A stretch of DNA of 64,000 nt from Paracoccaceae bacterium (GTDB lineage: Bacteria > Pseudomonadota > Alphaproteobacteria > Rhodobacterales > Rhodobacteraceae), in assembly GCA_028285485.1 (NCBI GenBank), contig JANQPC010000064.1, positions 107,079 to 171,078 of the forward strand. The letters run 5' to 3'. The position numbers and the translations under genes are program-made. The notes beneath the pieces are model-generated. The model did not search any database. It saw only the letters and a program-made list of their open reading frames with translations, and was not told the DNA's origin. Every line of letters starts with the position of its first letter. The first letter of the stretch is position 1. Shown here in pieces: positions 17,673 to 25,739 of this stretch.

Positions 17673-19853
17673 ATGACACGCCGACTGATCTGCCTGACAT
17701 CCATTTTCGCCCTGACGTCAGGCGCCGCGCTTGCGGATATGAACTTCAACCGCATCGCGAGCTTTGCCACGCCGCAGAACATGGCTGAGGGCGAAGACAG
17801 GTCGCGCGAAACCTCGCCGGAGATCATCGCGGCCACGGCCGACGGGATGACGCTTGTTTACACCGACAGCCCCCTCGAAGTGATCGGAATGGTCGATATC
17901 ACCGATCCGGCCAACCCCGCGCCGCTCGGCAATGTGGCGCTGGAGGGTGAGCCCACTTCCGTTTCCGTTGTTGGCCGCCGCGCCTATGTGGGGGTGAACA
18001 CGTCCGAAAGCTACACCGAGCCCTCGGGCCACCTTGCGGTGATCGATATCGATAGCAAGGAACAGGTGGGCCGCTGCGATATCGGCGGGCAGCCCGACAG
18101 TATCGCGGTGGATGATGCGGGAAGCTTCATCGCCATCGCCATCGAGAATGAACGCGACGAAGATCTGGGCGATGGCCGCACCGGCCAGATGCCCGCCGGT
18201 GAGCTTTTGATGATCGATCTCGCTGACAATATGGCCCAGTGCGATACCCTTCGCCGTGCCGATCTGACGGGGCTTGCCGAGGTTTCACCGGAAGACCCCG
18301 AGCCCGAATTCGTGGATATCAACGGTGCCGGCGAAGTCGTCGTTTCTCTGCAGGAAAATAACCATATGGTTGTGGTGGCGCGCGATGGCTCGATAGCCAG
18401 CCATTTCTCCGCAGGCGCCGTGGATCTCGCCGCCGTTGACACCGCCGAGGAGCGCGCGCTCACCTTTGACGATACGCTCAGCGCCGTGGTGCGCGAGCCA
18501 GATGCCGTCAAATGGCTCGACGACGATCATTTCGTCACCGCCAACGAAGGCGATATGGATGGCGGTTCGCGCGGCTTCACCATCTTCCGCAAGGATGGCA
18601 CGGTCATCTACGAAAGCGGGCTCGCCTTCGAATACGCCGTTGCCGAGATCGGCCATTATCCCGAACGGCGGTCTGGCAATAAGGGCGTGGAGCCGGAATC
18701 GATCGAAATCGCTACCTTCGGCGAAACGCCGATGATCTTCGTGGGGTCGGAGCGCGGTTCGGTTGTGGGCGTTTACGATGCCACCGATCCGGCGCGGCCC
18801 GAGCTTTTGCAACTGCTGCCATCGGGCATTGGCCCTGAAGGCTATGTGGCGATCCCCGGCCGCAACCTGCTGATCTCTGCAAATGAGGTGGATCTGATCG
18901 AAGATGGCGGCGTGCGCGCCCATGTGATGATCTTCGAATATCAGGATGCTCCCGCCAGCTACCCGCACCTGACCTCCGCGGGTATCCAGCAGCCCAACGG
19001 CACGCCTGTAGGCTGGGGCGCAATCTCTGGCATGGTGGCCGATGGCGCGGGCATGATCTACGCTGTCAATGACAGCTTCTACGGCATGCAGCCCACGATC
19101 TTCACGATCGATCCAAGCCAGACGCCGGCGCGGATCGTCGATTACACCCGCGTCACGCGCGCGGGCTTTCCAGCCCAGAAGCTTGATATGGAAGGCATCG
19201 CGCTTGATGGCGAAGGTGGCTTCTGGGTGGCCTCGGAGGGGCGGACAGACCGCGTGATCCCCCACGCCATCTACCACGTGAGCGCCGAAGGCGAGATCGA
19301 GCAGGAGATCGGCCTGCCGCCCGAACTCATGGCGGTGGAGCGGCGCTTTGGTTTTGAGGGCATCACCAAGGTCGGCAATGTGCTCTGGATGGCGGTCCAG
19401 CGGGAATGGGGCGATGACCCCGAGAACCACGCCAAGCTTGTGGCCTATGATCTTGAGAGCGAGGAATGGGGCGCCGTGCATTACCCCAAGGCCGCGCCCG
19501 ATACCGGTTGGGTGGGCCTTTCGGAAATCGTCGCCCATGGCGAGTTCATCTATGTGGTGGAGCGCGACAATCAGATTGGCGATGCGGCGGTGACGAAGAA
19601 GATCTACCGCATCCCGGCCGCCGAGATGGTGCCCGCGCCGCTGGGCGGAGCGCTTCCGGTTGTCTCCAAGGAAGAGGTGCGCGATCTGATCCCCGATCTG
19701 CTCTCCACCGGCGGCTATGTGCTCGACAAGGTTGAAGGCCTCGCAATCTTCGAAGATGGCAGCGCCTGGGTTTCGACGGATAACGATGGTGTCGACGATC
19801 ACTCTGGCGAGACGATGTTCTTTTCCATCGGAACGGTCGCCTCACCGTCCTGA
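17673..19853 (+). CDS. exported phytase-like/beta-propeller protein
   Basis: A 726-residue exported protein. The ATG at 17673 (GGGGAG upstream) gives a signal peptide ending AALA. Residues about 30-400 form repeats typical of a beta-propeller (VIGMVDITDPANPAPLG, FVGSERGSVVGVYDATDPARPE). From about residue 430 the sequence matches the esterase-like/phytase-like domain (DMEGIALDGEGGFWVASEG, FEGITKVGNVLWMAVQREW, LDKVEGLAIFEDGSAWVSTDNDG). Related proteins are annotated as phytase-like phosphoesterases, but activity on phytate is not established for this type. It is divergent from the transporter operon and ends in an excellent terminator. Confidence 0.82.
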   Translation: MTRRLICLTSIFALTSGAALADMNFNRIASFATPQNMAEGEDRSRETSPEIIAATADGMTLVYTDSPLEVIGMVDITDPANPAPLGNVALEGEPTSVSVVGRRAYVGVNTSESYTEPSGHLAVIDIDSKEQVGRCDIGGQPDSIAVDDAGSFIAIAIENERDEDLGDGRTGQMPAGELLMIDLADNMAQCDTLRRADLTGLAEVSPEDPEPEFVDINGAGEVVVSLQENNHMVVVARDGSIASHFSAGAVDLAAVDTAEERALTFDDTLSAVVREPDAVKWLDDDHFVTANEGDMDGGSRGFTIFRKDGTVIYESGLAFEYAVAEIGHYPERRSGNKGVEPESIEIATFGETPMIFVGSERGSVVGVYDATDPARPELLQLLPSGIGPEGYVAIPGRNLLISANEVDLIEDGGVRAHVMIFEYQDAPASYPHLTSAGIQQPNGTPVGWGAISGMVADGAGMIYAVNDSFYGMQPTIFTIDPSQTPARIVDYTRVTRAGFPAQKLDMEGIALDGEGGFWVASEGRTDRVIPHAIYHVSAEGEIEQEIGLPPELMAVERRFGFEGITKVGNVLWMAVQREWGDDPENHAKLVAYDLESEEWGAVHYPKAAPDTGWVGLSEIVAHGEFIYVVERDNQIGDAAVTKKIYRIPAAEMVPAPLGGALPVVSKEEVRDLIPDLLSTGGYVLDKVEGLAIFEDGSAWVSTDNDGVDDHSGETMFFSIGTVASPS

Positions 19854-20192
19854 CCCGGTTCAAATACTCACAGAAACGCCCGGCATCGCCCGGGCGTTTT
19901 TTTTTCAATCGGCTGGCCGCGGGCGCGGTATTTGGCTACCGCCATCTGTGGCGATGCGGCCCCCAAGGCGCCCGTTCCGGCTTGGGCTCCATACTTACGC
20001 CACGGTTCTCCCGCAGATCCCCTGCAATGGAAAGCAGGCGCGGCTCCTAGGACTTCAAAGCTTGGCGCGCGCCCATTCGCTGCCCGCCTGCGGCACCGCT
20101 TGGCGCGTGGCGGCCGAACGCCCGGGGTGAAGAAGTTTTTGCTTCGGCCCAAGGATTGACCGGCCCGCAGCGTCACACCCACTGTGATGCGT
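19854..20192 (+). other. 339-base gene-free stretch
   Basis: It begins with the terminator of the phytase-like gene (19875-19905). The rest, up to the sigma-factor gene, holds no ORF that looks coding, no tRNA and no clear repeat; it presumably contains the sigma-factor promoter, which I could not locate with confidence. Confidence 0.6.
19875..19905 (+). terminator. intrinsic terminator of the phytase-like gene
   Basis: AACGCCCGG and CCGGGCGTT form a perfect 9-bp stem around a 6-base loop, followed by nine T residues. It is the clearest rho-independent terminator in the window. Confidence 0.93.
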
Positions 20193-20735
20193 ATGACAAC
20201 CTCGGATGAAGAGCTGGCCTTTGCCGCCGCGGGCGGTGATGGGCGCGCCTTTTCCCTGCTGCTGGAACGGCATTATGATCGGCTCTTCGCGCTGTGCTAC
20301 CGGCTCACGGGCGCGCGGGAGGTGGCCGAGGATCTCACACAGGAGATCTGCACCGCCCTGCCGCGAAAGCTTGGCGGTTTTCAGGGCACCGCCAAGTTCA
20401 CGACCTGGCTCTACCGCGTGGCGGTCAATGCGAGCCACGATTGGCGGCGACGGGAGGCCACGCGCGCCCGGGCTTCGGCGGGCTGGGGAGATTGGGAGAT
20501 CGCCCGGCAAGCCGAAATTTCCGAGGCGCGCGATGCCCAACGCTGGCTGCGCGAGGCGATGGCGGCGCTGCCGCAGGATCTGATCGATACGCTCGCCCTT
20601 CTGCTCGACGAGGGGATGACCCAGGCCGAGGCCGCCCGCGTCCTCGAAATCTCCGAGGGCACGGTGGCCTGGCGAATGTCGGACGCAAAAAAACGGCTCA
20701 AGGCGATGAGCCAGGAGGCGCTCGAAGATGAGTGA
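20193..20735 (+). CDS. ECF-type RNA polymerase sigma factor
   Basis: A 180-residue extracytoplasmic-function sigma factor. Region 2 covers YDRLFALCYRLTGAREVAEDLTQEI; region 4 is the helix-turn-helix TQAEAARVLEISEGTVAWRMSDAKKRL near the C terminus. I chose ATG 20193; ATG 20187 and GTG 20184 are also in frame and no start has a clear ribosome site. Its last 8 bases overlap the start of the VWA protein gene, so the two are translationally coupled. That protein has a soluble N terminus and one membrane helix, the layout of an anti-sigma factor. Confidence 0.9.
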   Translation: MTTSDEELAFAAAGGDGRAFSLLLERHYDRLFALCYRLTGAREVAEDLTQEICTALPRKLGGFQGTAKFTTWLYRVAVNASHDWRRREATRARASAGWGDWEIARQAEISEARDAQRWLREAMAALPQDLIDTLALLLDEGMTQAEAARVLEISEGTVAWRMSDAKKRLKAMSQEALEDE

Positions 20736-22743
20736 CGAACTGGAAAAACTGCGCGCCGAGATGGCCCGCACCACACCTGCGCCGGACCGGGATCGCCGCG
20801 CCGCCACCCTGCGGCGCGCGCAGGAAAGCTTCGATGCCCTCCAAGAAAGCGCCGCCCCCGCACGTCCCACTGAACGCCGCACGATCTGGCTGCGGCTTTC
20901 GGATGGAGTGACGACGATGATAGATCGAATTTCCCCGCGCGGCGCCATGGTGGCAACAACCGCGCTGGTCGCCGCGGGCGCCTTTATCGTGCTGCCGCAG
21001 GATCTGTTCCTCTTGCCTGGCGCCTATGTGGAAGAAGAGGTTGTTCCGGTCGCGCCAATCCCCGTGGATCAGGAAATGGATCTGGCCGATCTGTCGCGCG
21101 AGAACGGGCGGGCTGGCGCCGGGGCAGTTACCTCAGAGGCAACGGCGCCGCTTGGGCAGCGCGCCCGCCCGGCCGAGGCGGCGCAATCTCTGGCCCAGCC
21201 GGCCCCCGTGGCGACGGCACGTGACGAAAGCGTCGTAGACGCCACGGTGAGCGAAGGCTTTACCACCACAGCACCCTCCGTTGCACCCCCATTGGCGCAG
21301 CGCCATGCCCTCGCCCTGCCCGATGATGCGGTTGCGCCGATCGAGGGCAGTACTGAAGCCTTCGCCAATGCCGAACCAAACCCGCTGAAATCGGTTCAAA
21401 CCGATCCCGTTTCCACCTTCTCCATCGATGTCGATACCGCGTCGTACAGCGTTCTGCGCTCCTCGCTCACCGGTGGGCAGATGCCGCCGGAAGCCGCGGT
21501 TCGGATCGAAGAGATGGTGAACTATTTCCCGTACGCCTATCCCGCGCCCGAGGGCGATCTGCCGTTTGAGGCCACGGTCAGCGTGTTCGAAACCCCGTGG
21601 AATGCCGATACGCAGCTTATGCATATCGGCATCCAGGGCGCGCGCCCGGCGCTGGAAGATCGCCCGCCCCTGAACCTTGTGTTCCTGATCGATACCTCGG
21701 GCTCGATGCAGGATTCCAACAAGCTGCCGCTTCTGAAGCAATCCTTCCGGATGATGCTGGCGGAGCTTCGGCCTGAGGATCAGGTGGCCATCGTCACCTA
21801 TGCCGGCAGCGCCGGGCAGGTTCTGGCGCCAACCGCTGCGGGGGATCGCACGGCAATCGAAGCGGCGCTTGGACAGTTGGAGGCGGGGGGCTCCACAGCG
21901 GGCCAGTCGGGGCTCGAACAGGCCTATGAAACCGCCGCCGGGATGGCGGAAGAGGGCGAGGTGACCCGCGTGATCCTCGCAACCGACGGCGATTTCAACG
22001 TGGGGCTGGCAGACCCTGCCGCGCTGGAAGACTTCATCGCGGAACGGCGCGATACGGGCGTCTATCTCTCTGTTCTGGGCTTCGGGCGCGGCAATCTTGA
22101 TGATGCCACGATGCAGGCGCTGGCGCAGAACGGCAACGGCCAGGCGGCCTATATCGATACGCTGAGCGAGGCGCGGAAAGTGCTGGTGGATCAGCTTACC
22201 GGCACACTTTTCCCGATTGCCGACGATGTGAAGATTCAAGTGGAATTCAACCCCGCAACCATCGCCGAATACCGCCTCATCGGTTACGAAACCCGCGCCT
22301 TGCGGCGGGAAGATTTCAATAACGATGCCGTCGATGCGGGGGAAATCGGGGCAGGCCACCAGGTAACGGCGATCTATGAGATCACGCCCGTGGGCTCCCC
22401 TGCCGTGATGAACGATGATCTGCGCTACGGGCAGGCCACTGCCGCCGCCGCCAACACCGATGAGCTTGCCTTCCTGCGCCTGCGCTACAAGGCGCCCGGC
22501 GCAACCGAGAGCTGGCTGATCGAAACGCCGGTGCCCACAGAACTTGGCGCCCCGGGTGACGATGTGCGCTTCTCGGCGGCCATCGCGGGCTTCGGGCAGC
22601 TTCTCCGCGGCAGCGAATTCCTTGGCGGTTGGGGCTATGGTGACGCAATCGCGCTGGCCACCGGCGCCCGCGGCGAAGACCGGTTCGGATACCGCGCAGA
22701 GGCGATCAGCCTTATGCGCCTGGCTGAAGCGCTCGACCGGTAA
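20728..22743 (+). CDS. membrane-anchored VWA protein (YfbK-like), possible anti-sigma factor
   Basis: A 671-residue protein. Residues 1-70 are cytoplasmic, charged and helical; 73-90 form one membrane helix; a Pro/Ala-rich periplasmic linker follows. The von Willebrand A domain (about 314-490) has an intact metal-binding motif FLIDTSGSM and ATDGDFNVG. The conserved N-terminal flank NPLKSVQTDPVSTFSIDVDTASY and a DUF3520-like C terminus match E. coli YfbK. The gene overlaps the upstream ECF sigma gene by 8 bases. YfbK is usually a lipoprotein, whereas here a membrane helix plus cytoplasmic tail replace the lipobox, suggesting the tail binds the sigma factor; this is inference. Confidence 0.85.
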   Translation: MSDELEKLRAEMARTTPAPDRDRRAATLRRAQESFDALQESAAPARPTERRTIWLRLSDGVTTMIDRISPRGAMVATTALVAAGAFIVLPQDLFLLPGAYVEEEVVPVAPIPVDQEMDLADLSRENGRAGAGAVTSEATAPLGQRARPAEAAQSLAQPAPVATARDESVVDATVSEGFTTTAPSVAPPLAQRHALALPDDAVAPIEGSTEAFANAEPNPLKSVQTDPVSTFSIDVDTASYSVLRSSLTGGQMPPEAAVRIEEMVNYFPYAYPAPEGDLPFEATVSVFETPWNADTQLMHIGIQGARPALEDRPPLNLVFLIDTSGSMQDSNKLPLLKQSFRMMLAELRPEDQVAIVTYAGSAGQVLAPTAAGDRTAIEAALGQLEAGGSTAGQSGLEQAYETAAGMAEEGEVTRVILATDGDFNVGLADPAALEDFIAERRDTGVYLSVLGFGRGNLDDATMQALAQNGNGQAAYIDTLSEARKVLVDQLTGTLFPIADDVKIQVEFNPATIAEYRLIGYETRALRREDFNNDAVDAGEIGAGHQVTAIYEITPVGSPAVMNDDLRYGQATAAAANTDELAFLRLRYKAPGATESWLIETPVPTELGAPGDDVRFSAAIAGFGQLLRGSEFLGGWGYGDAIALATGARGEDRFGYRAEAISLMRLAEALDR

Positions 22744-22749
22744 ACGAAA

Positions 22750-22773
22750 AGGGCGCGCCCGATGGCGCGCCCT
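22750..22773 (-). terminator. terminator between vwa and hsp20 genes
   Basis: AGGGCGCGCC and GGCGCGCCCT form a perfect 10-bp stem around CGAT. Read on the minus strand the stem is followed by TTTCGTTT, so it mainly ends the hsp20 transcript; it may also stop the plus-strand operon. Confidence 0.75.
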
Positions 22774-22795
22774 GGTTCACTTCCCTGGCTACGGT

Positions 22796-23263
22796 CTAGT
22801 TGACCTCTTTGGCCTCCACGGCCTTGCCATTCAGCGTTTCGCCATTGCCGATCTCGATACGGCGGGGCTTCAGCGCTTCGGGAACCTCGCGCTGCAGATC
22901 GATGTGAAGCATGCCGTTTACATGGCTCGCACCGGTCACGCGCACATGGTCGGCCAGATGGAACCGGCGCTCAAAGGCGCGGTTCGCAATCCCGCGATGC
23001 AGATAGGTGCGCTGGGTTTCGTCTTTCTCCTTGCGGGCCGAGACGATCAGCGCCTGTTCGCGAACTTCAACGTTCAGTTCGGCATCTGAAAAGCCCGCAA
23101 CGGCAATCGAGATGCGGTAGGCATCATCGGCGGTCTTTTCGATGTTGTAAGGGGGGTAGGACGCGGTGGTGCCAGTATCGGTCAGCACCCGGTCCATCAG
23201 GTCGGCAATCTGATCAAAGCCAACGGTTGCACGGTAAAGCGGTGCAAGATCAAACGTTCGCAT
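22796..23263 (-). CDS. Hsp20-family small heat-shock protein
   Basis: A 155-residue alpha-crystallin-type holdase chaperone that keeps unfolded proteins soluble. The N-terminal pattern MRTFDLAPLYRATVGFDQI and PPYNIEKTADDAYRISIAVAGF match the IbpA class; the alpha-crystallin domain runs from about residue 38 to 130 (VREQALIVSARK, YLHRGIANRAFERRFHLADHV). GGAGG lies 6-7 bases before the ATG. The upstream region has a CTTGAA and CCCCAT pair, but too close together for a standard sigma-32 promoter. Confidence 0.95.
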   Translation of the reverse strand: MRTFDLAPLYRATVGFDQIADLMDRVLTDTGTTASYPPYNIEKTADDAYRISIAVAGFSDAELNVEVREQALIVSARKEKDETQRTYLHRGIANRAFERRFHLADHVRVTGASHVNGMLHIDLQREVPEALKPRRIEIGNGETLNGKAVEAKEVN

Positions 23264-23383
23264 GGGTCATCCTCCAGTGAGCGACAACGTGTTGATGCGC
23301 CTTCCAATCGGGACAGGCGCGGGTTCTGCCGGAGCCGCTTAGGGCCTCCGACACCGCTTAGGTAGGCATGGGGATTTCGCCGT

Positions 23384-24088
23384 TCAAGGCCTGGGCTTGG
23401 GGGCCATCAGGGCGCGCAACTGGCTCACGCGCGGCGCAGCCAATACGGCAAACACTTTCGATTTGTGGCCCTGTTGCGCGCGGGCCGAGAGGATGCCCAC
23501 AAGGCCCAGCCCCTCCTCCGTTGCCGCCAGAATCGGTGAACCCGATTCGCCGGTGGCCACCGGGCAATCCAGCGTTGTGAGCCAGCGTTCGGCCTCCAGC
23601 ACCGGGCAGCGCCGTTCCTGCGCGCGGTACCCCTTGGCCCCGAGCCAGGCGGCCAGCATCACCTGCGCCCCCGCGCCCGGCGGTTCGGCCAGAACCGGGA
23701 AGGGGCGCGCGATGGTTTCGGGGATCGGGCTTGCCAGCCTCAGAAGCGCGATATCGGCGCCGAGCCGCGCCGCGATGGGTGCCTGGCCATCAAGAAAGAG
23801 AGGATGCGCAACCACTTGCACGATCTCGCGCTCTGTCGCGGGATGGCCGGGATAGGCGCCGGTGCGGAAGCGGATCGATCCGGGGCGCGCATCGATGCGT
23901 TCGCGCAGCGTGGTGGCGCAATGAGCGGCTGTCAGCGCAAGATCGGGTGCGATGAGAACGGCGCCGCAGCCATCGCCCCGGCCTTCGCGCAATGTTCCGG
24001 CCCCGGCCGCTGGCGGCGGCCCCGCTGCGAAAGCAACCTGCGCGGCGACACAGGCTGCCGCGATACCCTTAACCCACACACTCCACAT
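23384..24088 (-). CDS. exported trypsin-like serine protease (S1 family)
   Basis: A 234-residue protein with an N-terminal signal peptide (hydrophobic GIAAACVAAQVAFAAG). The chymotrypsin-fold triad is present: His in LTAAHC, Asp in GADIALLRL and Ser in GESGSPIL. Cysteines are spaced for disulphides, consistent with a periplasmic or secreted protein. It follows a second trypsin-like gene on the same strand after 42 bases. The two are only distantly alike, so this is an old duplication or separate recruitment. Substrates are unknown. Confidence 0.85.
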   Translation of the reverse strand: MWSVWVKGIAAACVAAQVAFAAGPPPAAGAGTLREGRGDGCGAVLIAPDLALTAAHCATTLRERIDARPGSIRFRTGAYPGHPATEREIVQVVAHPLFLDGQAPIAARLGADIALLRLASPIPETIARPFPVLAEPPGAGAQVMLAAWLGAKGYRAQERRCPVLEAERWLTTLDCPVATGESGSPILAATEEGLGLVGILSARAQQGHKSKVFAVLAAPRVSQLRALMAPKPRP

Positions 24089-24130
24089 GCCCCTATGTGA
24101 GGCCGTGTTGGCGCAAACATCAACAGGTTT

Positions 24131-24958
24131 TTAGGGGCGGATAAACTTTGCGCCACCGCCCGATGGCGGGCTGTCGATTGTAAGGCGGCGGATCCGTGGC
24201 GTTCCCGGTTCCCCCGCCGTGGCGCGCACCGGTTCCAGTGCATCGCGCAGCGCGAGAAGCGCGCCGCCGTCAAGCCCGGTTCCTAGCGCCACCTGGCGCC
24301 CGCGCACCTCGGCCTTGGCCGAAACGACAGAGACGATTCGGGGCGCGCCGTCTTCGCCCATCACGAAGACCGGGGCGCCGGAGGAGCCGAAATCCACATC
24401 GCAAGACATAACCAGCGTACCCGCCGGCCGCCCCAGGATATGGCACACTTCCTGCAACGCCGGGCGGTTGGCGCGATCCTTGCCGTAGGAGACAACACCA
24501 ACTTCCGCGCCCTTTCGCGGGCGCTGCTCGGTTTCAAACGGGGTGACGGAGTTGTTCTGGATCGGGGCCGAAAGCGCGAGCAGGGCCACGTCTTCGGCCA
24601 CGTATTCCGCGCCATGGGGCCCGGTGTAGCGGTATTTCGGGTGGATCACCGATTTGCGCACTGTGCGCGTGGCCGCGGCCCGGCCATTGCGCCAGCCCGC
24701 GCGGAACGCGATCTCGCGATCGCCGATGCGCGCCTTGGTTTCGGGGTCAAACAGGCAATGGGCCGCGGTCAGCACCACATCGGGTTCGATCAGGGCGCCG
24801 GTGCAGAAGCTCGTATTGCCGATATCAAGCCGGCCAACGGCCTCATAGCCCTTGCTATCCTGCGCCGTGACAAGCGATTTCAGGCCCGATTGATTCTCGG
24901 CCCCGGCAGCGCCCGCCAAAATGAGGGCGGCCAAGATCGCACTCGTCAATACCCGCAT
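24131..24958 (-). CDS. exported trypsin-like serine protease (S1/V8-like)
   Basis: A 275-residue protein with a signal peptide (AILAALILAGAAGA/E). The triad is His in LTAAHC, Asp in AEDVALLALS and Ser in FGSSGAPVF. Glycine-rich loops and FCTGALIEPDVVL fit the V8/trypsin-like family of Rhodobacterales. It is the upstream member of a tandem pair. The sequence after the catalytic serine is less conserved (APVF rather than GPL). Role unknown; envelope proteolysis is likely. Confidence 0.85.
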   Translation of the reverse strand: MRVLTSAILAALILAGAAGAENQSGLKSLVTAQDSKGYEAVGRLDIGNTSFCTGALIEPDVVLTAAHCLFDPETKARIGDREIAFRAGWRNGRAAATRTVRKSVIHPKYRYTGPHGAEYVAEDVALLALSAPIQNNSVTPFETEQRPRKGAEVGVVSYGKDRANRPALQEVCHILGRPAGTLVMSCDVDFGSSGAPVFVMGEDGAPRIVSVVSAKAEVRGRQVALGTGLDGGALLALRDALEPVRATAGEPGTPRIRRLTIDSPPSGGGAKFIRP

Positions 24959-25138
24959 CGATGCTCCCTTCGCCCCATCCGTTGGGTTATACGATGCTGT
25001 GGGGCAGGATTAAGGCCCAGTTCGGGAAAGAACGGGGGTGTCACCCTCTGCCAACAGCCCCATCGCGCAAGCGTGAAGGCGCATCGCGGCGGAAACCGGT
25101 AGAGACATCGCAGGATATGCCGAATGGAAGGGCCCCGG

Positions 25139-25495
25139 ATGCGCCACATGTTCCTGATTGCCGCCTGCATGGCGCCCCCCGCGGCCCTTGCCGACCCCGC
25201 CGAGATCGTTGCGATTGAGGCAGTGGAACGCGGAGGCGCGTGGCAGTTTTCGGTCACCCTTCTTCATGGCGATACGGGGTGGGACGATTACGCCGATGGC
25301 TGGCGGATCGAGGCGCCGGATGGAACCGTTCTGGGCACGCGCGAGCTGCTCCACCCGCATGTGAACGAACAGCCCTTCACGCGGTCGCTGTCGGGCGTTG
25401 AGGTGCCGGCGGAACTGGCCGAGGTGATCGTGCGGGCGCGCACCAATGTGGATGGCTGGGACGAGGCGGGGGTGACGGCGGCGTTGCCCCGCTAG
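25139..25495 (+). CDS. small exported protein of unknown function (118 aa)
   Basis: The ATG at 25139 starts a signal peptide (FLIAACMAPPAALA/D). An ATG five codons earlier (25124) is in frame and equally possible. The mature domain, about 98 residues, looks beta-rich and has the aromatic motif GWDDYADGW and conserved-looking TRELLHPH and EQPFTRSL segments. It is divergent from the protease pair. I do not recognise the family. Confidence 0.65.
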   Translation: MRHMFLIAACMAPPAALADPAEIVAIEAVERGGAWQFSVTLLHGDTGWDDYADGWRIEAPDGTVLGTRELLHPHVNEQPFTRSLSGVEVPAELAEVIVRARTNVDGWDEAGVTAALPR

Positions 25496-25739
25496 GGCTG
25501 GTTGGCGGCCCCGGCCGCGCGGGATATTCTCGCGCGATTTGCGCCGGAAAGCCCGCATATCCCAAGCGCGGCGCCCAGGCCCTGGTTTTCGCCCGGTCGA
25601 CCTTAGGCCACGCGGAGGTGCCAGGGTCTTGCTACGCGGAGCAAACGGCACGCCCGACATGCCATGCGGGGCGACGGAGGCACCGCACCGCCCACGAACA
25701 TCCGGATGGGGCAGAGCCACTAAATGCGAAACGAAACGG

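Noticed and set aside
15773..17788. 671-codon open frame on the plus strand opposite the binding-protein gene
   Set aside because: It is exactly antisense to a clear SBP_bac_5 protein; the translation is His/Arg/Gly-rich with no motif, as expected from the codon bias of a high-G+C gene.
18285..19802. 505-codon open frame opposite the phytase-like gene
   Set aside because: The plus-strand protein has a signal peptide and recognised domains; the antisense translation has none.
23355..23393. Possible sigma-32 promoter for hsp20 (CTTGAA and CCCCAT on the minus strand)
   Set aside because: The two elements are only about 9 bases apart, shorter than the 13-17 expected, so I do not annotate a promoter.
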